Positions 9,303-15,745 of a stretch of 64,000 bases of DNA are shown piece by piece (the stretch's first letter is position 1; every line of letters starts with the position of its first letter). The notes beneath the pieces were generated by a model. It was given only the letters and a program-made list of their open reading frames with translations, was not told where the DNA came from and searched no databases. The position numbers and the translations under genes were made by a program. The DNA comes from Luteolibacter sp. Y139. GTDB taxonomy: Bacteria; Verrucomicrobiota; Verrucomicrobiia; Verrucomicrobiales; Akkermansiaceae. Location of the stretch: NCBI RefSeq assembly GCF_038066715.1, contig NZ_JBBUKT010000001.1, positions 930,001 to 994,000 of the forward strand, written 5' to 3'.

Positions 9303-9478
9303 TCAGAGACAGCACTTCTTGTATTCTTTCCGCTCCCGCAGGGACACGGATCATTTCGCCCGACTTTACCGGTCGCGGCTGGCGGCTTCGCCGGCGATGG
9401 AAGGCCTTCAAAAAGGTCATGGTAGTCCCCGATGGAGTCGGTCGGGCCGAAACCGCCGAGCCCGCTCGAGATCTTCCT
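9303..9478 (-). pseudogene. SEC-C motif protein remnant (frameshifted, truncated)
   Basis: On the minus strand the frame ending at 9303 reads KEYKKCCL-stop, while the frame just upstream reads VGRNDPCPCGSGK. Joined, they give the SEC-C zinc motif GRNDPCPCGSGKKYKKCC at the extreme C-terminus, with the usual preceding DYHDLFEG-type linker. One base is missing near 9324-9326. Upstream the frame is closed by a TAG at 9479-9481, so only about 50 codons remain. This looks like the tail of a decayed SEC-C protein; a sequencing error could account for the frameshift but not for the upstream stop. Confidence 0.6.
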
Positions 9479-9749
9479 CTACATCGAGCCCCATTCCTCG
9501 CGCGACGGCTTCCGAGTGATGGAAGACTACGTGGCTGGCCTGCCAGCAGGCGAGGCCGGCCGCGCCCTCGCCCGGGTGCTGCGGCTGCCCAAGCCCTTTC
9601 GCTCGTTCAAGGACACCCTGTTTGATTTCCCCGAAGAGAGGGAAGCGTGGCTCGCCTTTCAAGGCCAACGCCAGCGCCAGGCGGCAATCCGGATCCTGGA
9701 AGCTAACCAGGTGCCATGGGTAGAGGTCTCGTGGCCGAAGGAAAATTGA
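9432..9749 (+). CDS. UPF0158 family protein
   Basis: 105 residues. The segment RVMEDYVAGLP...RSFKDTLFDFPEEREAWLAF (about residues 28-80) matches the UPF0158 pattern of a phenylalanine-rich helical protein with FRxFKD and a WxxFxD-like ending; function unknown for the family. Most family members are longer at the N-terminus. An in-frame TAG at 9423-9425 forces a start at or after 9426, so this copy is short. The first codons overlap the antisense SEC-C remnant, so the 5' end may be rebuilt or truncated. It is convergent with the Rrf2 regulator (17-bp gap). Confidence 0.65.
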   Translation: MESVGPKPPSPLEIFLYIEPHSSRDGFRVMEDYVAGLPAGEAGRALARVLRLPKPFRSFKDTLFDFPEEREAWLAFQGQRQRQAAIRILEANQVPWVEVSWPKEN

Positions 9750-9766
9750 CTCTCCCACCGGCAAAA

Positions 9767-10195
9767 CTATCCCTTCTCCAAAGGCTTTCCATGCCCCACG
9801 AAGGCTCCGAAATTCGCTCCCTTGAGCTGGCTCGCCGCAGACTCGCTCATGTCGGCAAGCAAGTGATGCATCGGACAAGGATCGCCGACCCCACACCAAC
9901 CCGGCCCGAAGGGGCAAGCGCTGGGGTCCCGATGCCCCTCGAACAAATCCACCACGTCAAACAACGTGATCTCCCGCGGCGCCCGCGCCAACCGGTAGCC
10001 ACCACCGGGCCCGCGCGTGCCTAGGACCAAGCCAGCCTGGGAAAGTACTGTCAGCACCTTCGCCACCAGCGGCTGCGAGAGATTCCGCGATTCGGCGATC
10101 TGGTGGGAACTGAGCTGCAGTTCGTCCGCATGGCATTCCGCCAGCGCACTCATCGCCGCCACTGCGCAACCGCTCATTTTTCCGTAGCCGAACAT
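9767..10195 (-). CDS. Rrf2-family transcriptional regulator (NsrR/IscR-like, likely Fe-S)
   Basis: 142 residues from the ATG at 10195; a longer frame to 10246 exists but the Rrf2 fold begins here. It contains the winged-helix DNA-binding region (SSHQIAESRNLSQPLVAKVLTVLSQAGLVLG, about 29-59) and the wing RGPGGGYRLAR (61-71). Three cysteines C94, C101 and C107 (C-x6-C-x5-C) are at the place where NsrR and IscR bind an iron-sulfur cluster. It is divergent from a truncated globin gene, so a nitric-oxide or redox sensing role as in NsrR is inferred. The perfect inverted repeat between the two genes is a candidate operator. Confidence 0.85.
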   Translation of the reverse strand: MFGYGKMSGCAVAAMSALAECHADELQLSSHQIAESRNLSQPLVAKVLTVLSQAGLVLGTRGPGGGYRLARAPREITLFDVVDLFEGHRDPSACPFGPGWCGVGDPCPMHHLLADMSESAASQLKGANFGAFVGHGKPLEKG

Positions 10196-10252
10196 CGGGT
10201 CTCGTGTCCGCCATGCTTGGCGCAAAGCGGCCTTCGGTCGACTCAATTCCCA

Positions 10253-10269
10253 AATAAAGAAACTTTATT
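10253..10269. promoter_or_regulatory. Inverted repeat AATAAAG-AAA-CTTTATT, candidate Rrf2 operator
   Basis: A perfect 7-bp inverted repeat with a 3-bp spacer in an AT-rich patch between the divergent Rrf2 regulator and the globin gene. A second overlapping dyad, AAAGAA/TTCTTT, spans 10256-10273. Size and position suit an Rrf2-family operator, but the bases do not match the usual NsrR consensus, so the assignment is by position only. Confidence 0.45.
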
Positions 10270-10329
10270 CTTTAATAAGTCGTAACCCTTGCTAAGAAGA
10301 GTCAGCGAGCCACCACGGCTCCCATCGCC

Positions 10330-10785
10330 ATGACCACCACCGACATCCTCGGCCGCGAGGAAATCGTCCGCCTCGTCGATCGCTTCTACGAAAAGGTCCG
10401 CGAGGACGAAACCCTCGGCTTCATCTTCGACAAGGTCGCCGCCATCGATTGGCCCTCACACCTGCCGAAGATGTATGCCTTCTGGCAAACGGTGCTCTTT
10501 CGCGACGGCGGCTTCCGTGGTGACCCGATTGGCAAGCATGCCCGACTCGTCCCCCTCACCGCCATGGGCCGCGAGCAGTTCGACTGCTGGCTCGCCCTCT
10601 TCGAAGAAACCGTGGATGAACTCTTCACCGGCGAAAATGCCGCCCACATCAAGCGCTGCGCCGCTGACATGGCAAACGTGATCCACGCGAAGATCAATGC
10701 CGTACCCGACGAACGCTTCGACCCTATGAAGATCACCGCGGAGCAACGCGCCCGCTACGCCGCGTATCGTTCTGCGGCACCTTGA
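10330..10785 (+). CDS. Group III truncated hemoglobin
   Basis: 151-residue small globin. The heme-ligand histidine is H70 in DPIGKHARL, and the group III pattern is seen in LVDRFYEKVREDETLGFIF (N-terminal helices) and MYAFWQTVLF. Group III globins have been linked to nitric oxide or peroxide chemistry. It is divergent from an Rrf2 regulator with cluster-type cysteines, which supports an NO-responsive pair, though the chemistry is inferred. The ATG at 10330 gives a normal N-terminus. Its stop is only 8 bp from the convergent VOC gene. Confidence 0.9.
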   Translation: MTTTDILGREEIVRLVDRFYEKVREDETLGFIFDKVAAIDWPSHLPKMYAFWQTVLFRDGGFRGDPIGKHARLVPLTAMGREQFDCWLALFEETVDELFTGENAAHIKRCAADMANVIHAKINAVPDERFDPMKITAEQRARYAAYRSAAP

Positions 10786-10793
10786 AGGCCCCT

Positions 10794-11225
10794 TCAGCCC
10801 TTTCCAAAAAGCAGCGCCCCGTCGTCGGTGAAGTCAAACATCGGCCCCCAGACGACTTCCCAATGATAGCCATCGGGATCGGCGAAGTAGCCGCTGAAGC
10901 CGCCCCAGAAAGTATCCTGAGCCTCCTTCACGATCGCCGCACCCGCAGCCCTCGCCCGTTCGAGCACCGCGATCACCTCGTCCTTCGTCTTCACGTTGTG
11001 GGCGAGGGTCACGCCGCTGAAGCCGCTGCGGGTCTTCGGCACTTCCGGTGAAATGTCTTCCGCGAGATGACCCAGCGGAAAGAGCGAGATCCAGCAGCCC
11101 GGCAGCGGGAAAAAGCAGACACCGTCGTGGTCACGGTTCGGCGGCGTGTCGAAGATCCCCGAGTAAAAGCCGGCGGATGCTTCGAGATCGGCGACGCCCA
11201 GGGTGACTGCAGTGAGGCGATTCAT
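10794..11225 (-). CDS. VOC (glyoxalase/bleomycin-resistance fold) family protein
   Basis: 143 residues in the two-module VOC fold: TAVTLGVADLEASAGFYSGIF at the N-terminus and GGFSGYFADPDGYHWEVVWGP near the C-terminus, with the DPDGxxWE signature containing a metal-ligand glutamate. Substrate unknown. Its start overlaps the stop of the DUF6157 gene by 4 nt, so the two are coupled. The same order continues upstream to a secreted beta-propeller protein. Confidence 0.85.
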   Translation of the reverse strand: MNRLTAVTLGVADLEASAGFYSGIFDTPPNRDHDGVCFFPLPGCWISLFPLGHLAEDISPEVPKTRSGFSGVTLAHNVKTKDEVIAVLERARAAGAAIVKEAQDTFWGGFSGYFADPDGYHWEVVWGPMFDFTDDGALLFGKG

Positions 11226-11626
11226 GAGGCCCTCTTGTTGCGCATGGCCAGCACTTGATCCAGCCGCGAATCGGCAGCGAGTTTTGCATACGAAGCCGAA
11301 CCCGCGGAATGGACCCCGATCTTCCCGTCATCATCGAAGTGAAATCCCCAGCCATAGCGCTTCGCGAGCGGCGAGCAACGCAGGCAAGGCAATGGCTTCG
11401 AACGGATGCGGGAAAGAATCTCCGCACGGGTCTCACCGGTCGGTGGCTCCCGCAGCAGCTCGCTTTCCACCACCAACGACTCGTGGGTGAAGTGATGCGG
11501 TGCCGACCGCAACAGCTCCAGCTGGATGAGATGCACCGGCTTCTTTCCCCCGCGAGAGGCCGGCTCGATGCCAGCGCTCTCCGGGCAATCGGCAGCGATG
11601 CGGACGAATGTATTGCGGAAGGTCAT
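11222..11626 (-). CDS. DUF6157 family protein
   Basis: 134 residues from the ATG at 11626, preceded by GGAGG at good spacing; the frame upstream of this is not family-like and overlaps the next gene. The pattern FRNTFVRIAADCPES, QLELL, and CLRCSPLAKRYGWGFHFDDDGKI matches the DUF6157 family of small uncharacterised proteins. No catalytic residues are known. The gene lies 19 bp downstream of a beta-propeller gene and overlaps a VOC gene by 4 nt, so the three probably form one transcript. Confidence 0.75.
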   Translation of the reverse strand: MTFRNTFVRIAADCPESAGIEPASRGGKKPVHLIQLELLRSAPHHFTHESLVVESELLREPPTGETRAEILSRIRSKPLPCLRCSPLAKRYGWGFHFDDDGKIGVHSAGSASYAKLAADSRLDQVLAMRNKRAS

Positions 11627-11645
11627 CGGGACGACCTCCCCACTT

Positions 11646-12584
11646 TCACCGGATGCTGCCGAAATGCACGTCTTCAGGAACGACAGCCTTGTCAAAAAAC
11701 TGGATGGTGGTCGACGGTCCCAGGGCGAGCGGGGCTTTCCACTCGCGGAGCGTCCACGTGATTTCCTTCGCCGGCGTCACCTCAAATGCCTGCGCCGGAG
11801 CGGTCTCGACATCGATCGGCCCATCCCAAGAATTGACCCAGTTGTTGATCAGCGTGCTGCCATTGGGCAATCGGGTGGCGATCTGAAAGCTGCGGATCTC
11901 CTGACCCTTCAGATCGCCTGGCAAGCATTCCCACACCGTCTCACCCGCCGGATTGACCTCACGGGCGAGTTTGGAGGCACACATCAGCGTGTTGCCGTTT
12001 GGCAGGCGCGAGGCCGACCAGGCACCCGGAAATTTCACGCTCCACACCTCTTTGCCATTCTCGTCGTATTCGATGACTTTCCCGAGGTCCATGTGCGCGA
12101 CCAGCAGGGTCCCGGCAGTGGTCAGGCGGGCATGACGGAACTGGCCGTGGGTCCCCTTTTTGTTGCCGACTTCCAGCGGGAATTCACGCTCGGTCTTGCC
12201 GGTGGTGATGTTCAATACACAGGCCTTCGGCTCGGGACCATTCTGGATGAAGACCAGGCGCTCCTTGCCGATCGGCTGGGCCGTATGGGTTTCGCAGCCT
12301 TCCGGGGCGTCGTATTTCCACAGAACCTTCTTCGCGGAATCGATCCACGTGATACCGAACTGATGGGCGAAGAGCACGCTGCCATCCGAGAGCAAAACCG
12401 CGTCGCTGATCTCGCCGCGGCTGCCCGGGTTGTGAAACTCCCAGGCAATCTTCCCACCCTTCACCACATACATGTCCTGGGTCTTGGCCTCCCCGGCATA
12501 GAAAAAGTCATGGCGATCCGCTTGGGACCAGGCTGATGACAGTCCGGCGACGGCTACGAAAAAAGTGGCGGCGTGGATTTTCAT
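11646..12584 (-). CDS. Secreted PQQ-like / beta-propeller protein
   Basis: 312 residues from the ATG at 12584, which opens a signal peptide (MKIHAATFFVAVAGLSSAWSQ). The mature part holds repeated blades of the kind V-L-W-x-D ... xLPNGxTLx (for example SRLPNGNTLMCA and TRLPNGSTLINN), as in quinoprotein-like or arylsulfotransferase-like propellers. PQQ ligands cannot be assigned. The open frame upstream of 12584 is not convincing. It leads a three-gene unit with DUF6157 and VOC proteins; the link between their roles is unknown. Confidence 0.75.
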   Translation of the reverse strand: MKIHAATFFVAVAGLSSAWSQADRHDFFYAGEAKTQDMYVVKGGKIAWEFHNPGSRGEISDAVLLSDGSVLFAHQFGITWIDSAKKVLWKYDAPEGCETHTAQPIGKERLVFIQNGPEPKACVLNITTGKTEREFPLEVGNKKGTHGQFRHARLTTAGTLLVAHMDLGKVIEYDENGKEVWSVKFPGAWSASRLPNGNTLMCASKLAREVNPAGETVWECLPGDLKGQEIRSFQIATRLPNGSTLINNWVNSWDGPIDVETAPAQAFEVTPAKEITWTLREWKAPLALGPSTTIQFFDKAVVPEDVHFGSIR

Positions 12585-12650
12585 GAGACGATCAAACCCG
12601 CCTTTAACTTCACTTCCAGACCTCAGCAAGGTCCCGTTTGAGTAGTATGG

Positions 12651-13160
12651 CTAGGAAGCACCAGAACGCTCCCGCCGTGCCGCCTGCTGCTCGAGAATCC
12701 ACGGGCGGAGCACTTCAAGGTCGGAATCGGTGCGGGCCATTGCCAGCATGGTCTCAGGATCGATCGACACCGCCTTCCCTAGCAACCGCAGCGCCTCCTC
12801 GATCTTCTGCTGGACGCACGAGTAGCAGGCGAGATTGTAGAACATCAGCGCATTCGCCGGGTGGCGGGTGAGTCCGGCGCGAAGGATCATCTCGGCTTCC
12901 TGGATCGAACTCGCCCTTCGCTGGGCATAGGCAGCTTGGATCCACCAGCCGGGATCGGACGGCTCCTGCTCGGTCATCGGCAGGCAAATCGCCGAGGCAT
13001 CCTGCCAGCGCTGCAGGCGGAAGAGCGCGTCGACCCTCAGGTGGAGGGCGATGGAATTCGTAGCCGTCAATTCATCGAGATCCGCCAAGGCATCTTCCGG
13101 CATCCCGAGTTCCAGGAAACCCAAGGCGCGGCGGCACACAGCATCGATGTCGTCGGTCAC
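12651..13160 (-). CDS. Tetratricopeptide-repeat protein
   Basis: 169 residues with TPR-like helices across residues 5-145, for example ALGFLELGMPEDALADLDEL and LMFYNLACYSCVQQKIEEALRLL. No signal peptide, so a cytosolic protein-binding role is likely. The GTG at 13160 is used; it lies 10 nt after the YheT-type hydrolase stop, so the two are co-transcribed. The C-terminus carries an ILEQQAARRERSG basic tail. Confidence 0.75.
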   Translation of the reverse strand: MTDDIDAVCRRALGFLELGMPEDALADLDELTATNSIALHLRVDALFRLQRWQDASAICLPMTEQEPSDPGWWIQAAYAQRRASSIQEAEMILRAGLTRHPANALMFYNLACYSCVQQKIEEALRLLGKAVSIDPETMLAMARTDSDLEVLRPWILEQQAARRERSGAS

Positions 13161-13170
13161 GATGGCAGTT

Positions 13171-14148
13171 TCACCCGTTCAACGGATTTGGCCAAGCATC
13201 GCCTGCGAGAAACTCCGCGGCGCGAACTTCTGCCCAGCTCTCCCCGCCCCCGTTGGAAAAGCCGCAGTGCCCACCGCCTTCAGGGACTTCCAGATGAAAG
13301 AGCGCACTGTTCTCAGCTTCCTCCCTGGGAAAGCAACCTGGACCGAGGAAAGGATCATTCGCCGCATTCACCAGCAACGCCGGGATCGGAATCCGACTCA
13401 CAAACGGTCGCGAACTACTACGAGCCCAGTAATCAGCCGCATCCCTGAAACCGTGGAGGGGTGCCGTGAAGCGATCATCGAAGCCACGGAAGTCGCGGAT
13501 CCGCCAGGCGCCACGCAAGTCGATCTGATCGGGAAACCGCGGCCTCTTCTCCACCAGCTTCCTTCTCAGCGAGACCAGGAAGCGCCGCATGTAGAGATTG
13601 CGATTGATCGGCGATGACAACCGCTCCGACGAGCAGGCGAGATCACACGGCACCGAGAAGGCCACAGCCCGATGGAGTCGCGGCACAGCCTCGCGCTCAC
13701 CGAGATACTTCAGCGTCATATTGCCTCCCAAACTGAAGCCAACGAGGTCAACCTGTGACGCCGGATGCACTTCGAGCGCGTGCCGCACGACATGATCGAG
13801 ATCATCCGAGGCCCCGCTGTGATAGAATTTCAGCAGCCGGTTCGATTCCCCACCGCAGCCACGGTAATTCCACGCCAGGACGTCCCAACCACGACGTTGC
13901 AAGGCACCCGCCATCCCTTGGATATAGGTGGCCTGCGAATTCGCCTCCAGCCCGTGCGAGAGGATCACGAGGCGATCACTCCCACTCGTCGCCCAATCGA
14001 GATCCAGGAAATCGCCATCGGAAAGCTCGATGCGCTCCCGCCGCGTCGTGACCTGCGGAACCCGCCGGAACAAGGCCGGCACGATCGTCTGCAGATGCCC
14101 GCCACGAAGCCAGACTGGGGCTCGATAGCTGGACGGGACGACGGGCAC
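13171..14148 (-). CDS. YheT-family alpha/beta hydrolase
   Basis: 325 residues in the AB_hydrolase_4/YheT group of predicted esterases. The start sequence MPVVPSSYRAPVWLRGGHLQTI is typical of the family and supports the GTG at 14148. The nucleophile is S139 in GFSLGG, the acid is likely in VNAANDPFLG, and the histidine in GGHCGF. Substrate unknown. It precedes a TPR gene by 10 nt and is divergent from the HIT protein. Confidence 0.9.
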   Translation of the reverse strand: MPVVPSSYRAPVWLRGGHLQTIVPALFRRVPQVTTRRERIELSDGDFLDLDWATSGSDRLVILSHGLEANSQATYIQGMAGALQRRGWDVLAWNYRGCGGESNRLLKFYHSGASDDLDHVVRHALEVHPASQVDLVGFSLGGNMTLKYLGEREAVPRLHRAVAFSVPCDLACSSERLSSPINRNLYMRRFLVSLRRKLVEKRPRFPDQIDLRGAWRIRDFRGFDDRFTAPLHGFRDAADYWARSSSRPFVSRIPIPALLVNAANDPFLGPGCFPREEAENSALFHLEVPEGGGHCGFSNGGGESWAEVRAAEFLAGDAWPNPLNG

Positions 14149-14239
14149 GCGGCGGATCTAGAGGAACCAGGAAGCCAGCGCGATGAAAATGGTCCGGGCC
14201 AGACTTGCCGCGAGCCGTCGCAGGGCGTTTCGATTCCGC

Positions 14240-14647
14240 ATGTCCTTCACCCTCCACCCCCGCCTGGCAGCCGGCACCTTCGAACTGGGCGAGATTCTCG
14301 GCTGCCGCGTGCTCCTGAAGAACAACGCGATCTTCCCGTGGATCCTCATCGTACCGGAGCTGGAAGAAGGCATCGAAGATCTTCACCAACTCCCGCCCGA
14401 CCAATACGGCGACGTCGCTATCGCCATCCGTCTCGTCTCGCAGTTCGTCAGCGACCACTTTCACCCGGAAAAGCTCAACGTCGCCTGCATCGGCAATCAG
14501 GTCCGCCAGATGCACATCCACGTCGTCGGCCGCTCGACCGACGATCCCGCCTGGCCCGGCGTCGTCTGGAGCTTCGAAGGGAAGAAGGCCTACCGCCCCA
14601 CCGAAGTGGAAACGATCCGCGCCGCCTGGGAACTGCACGTCGGGTGA
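14240..14647 (+). CDS. HIT-domain protein
   Basis: 135 residues from the ATG at 14240 (MSFTLHPRLA). The histidine-triad region reads QMHIHVVGR, so the first histidine of H-x-H-x-H is glutamine (Q90) while H92 and H94 are kept. This Q form occurs in a known bacterial HIT subgroup with a following DDPAWPGVVW, also present here. Expected activity is nucleotide hydrolysis or transfer, unproven. Its stop is 4 bp from the convergent manA stop. Confidence 0.88.
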   Translation: MSFTLHPRLAAGTFELGEILGCRVLLKNNAIFPWILIVPELEEGIEDLHQLPPDQYGDVAIAIRLVSQFVSDHFHPEKLNVACIGNQVRQMHIHVVGRSTDDPAWPGVVWSFEGKKAYRPTEVETIRAAWELHVG

Positions 14648-14651
14648 CCGC

Positions 14652-15596
14652 TCAGGACGGCAGCGTCGTCCGCAGCACCACCGAGTCGATCTCCGCCCGG
14701 AGCTGCCCCGCGCCCTTCGGCAGCAGGAAAAAGTCCCCCTTGGAGAACCGGCTTCCTTCACAAATCACCGCCCCCTCGGCCACCGAGAAAATCGAGAACC
14801 GGCTCACATCCCGGTTGCCCGCGGTCTCACTCGTCGCCAGCGTCAGCTTCTCCACGCGGAAGTATTCGCACTCCGCGATAACCGTCCCATTCGGCTCGTC
14901 CATCCCCGGCTCGAAGTCCTCGAAATCGATGCTCGCCAGCGACTCGGCCACATGGAGTTCCCGCGGCTTGCCATCCAGCCCCATACGATTCCAATCAAAG
15001 ACCCGGTAGGTGGTATCGCTGTTCTGCTGGATCTCGTGGATCAGAAAACCCGCGCCGATCGCATGAAGCCGCCCGGAAGGAATAAAGATGGAATCCCCCG
15101 CCTTCGGTTCGATCGCGTGGACGCTTCCGGCCACCGCGCCGCTCTCGATCGCCTCTTCAAAGCTCCCCCGGGTCGCGCCCCTCTTCAGCCCCACGTAGAG
15201 CTTCGCACCTGCGTCCGCCCCCGCGATGTACCACATCTCCGTCTTCGGCTCCCCACCCAGCCCCGCCGCAAGGAGAACCGGCGGATGAACCTGAATCGAG
15301 AGGTCATCCCGGGCATCCAAAACCTTGATCAGCAACGGAAAACGATCGCTATCCGGCAACCCGGCGCCGAACACCTCATCCCGGTGCCCCGTCCACAGCT
15401 CATGCAGCGATTTTCCCGCAAAACTGCCCCCCTTCACCACCGATTGCTCCTTCTCCCGATCCACGATTTCCCACGACTCGCCGTAGGGAGCATCGTCCGG
15501 AAGATGCCGGCCATATTGCCTTTCCAGTTCGCGTCCGCCCCAGACGCGCTGCATGTAGAGGGGCTCGAAAACGATCGGTTCCACGCCGCGGACCAT
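14652..15596 (-). CDS. manA: Mannose-6-phosphate isomerase, class I
   Basis: Zn-dependent interconversion of mannose-6-phosphate and fructose-6-phosphate, feeding mannose use and GDP-mannose synthesis. 314 residues from the ATG at 15596 (MVRGVEPIVFEPLYMQRVWGG), the short form common outside enterobacteria. Metal-site motifs QVHPP, KTEMWYI and the GRLHAIGAGFLIHEIQQNSDTTYR stretch are present. Upstream codons to 15620 or a GTG at 15584 are alternatives. It is divergent from ftsK. Confidence 0.93.
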   Translation of the reverse strand: MVRGVEPIVFEPLYMQRVWGGRELERQYGRHLPDDAPYGESWEIVDREKEQSVVKGGSFAGKSLHELWTGHRDEVFGAGLPDSDRFPLLIKVLDARDDLSIQVHPPVLLAAGLGGEPKTEMWYIAGADAGAKLYVGLKRGATRGSFEEAIESGAVAGSVHAIEPKAGDSIFIPSGRLHAIGAGFLIHEIQQNSDTTYRVFDWNRMGLDGKPRELHVAESLASIDFEDFEPGMDEPNGTVIAECEYFRVEKLTLATSETAGNRDVSRFSIFSVAEGAVICEGSRFSKGDFFLLPKGAGQLRAEIDSVVLRTTLPS

Positions 15597-15745
15597 GCCC
15601 CGACAAGCTCCCCGGCGCAAAGAACGTCGTGCACAAAACGGGTCAGCAGCCTCAAAACTAAGGATTTCCAGACTTTCCAGACCACGAAATCAATCTTGCC
15701 CCCCGGTCCCTTGCGGGGGATGCTCGCGCGGGGAGAAATCTGGCA

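Noticed and set aside
9417-9917. 166-codon minus frame in the UPF0158 region
   Set aside because: Antisense to UPF0158, which has the recognisable family pattern; the minus frame has none.
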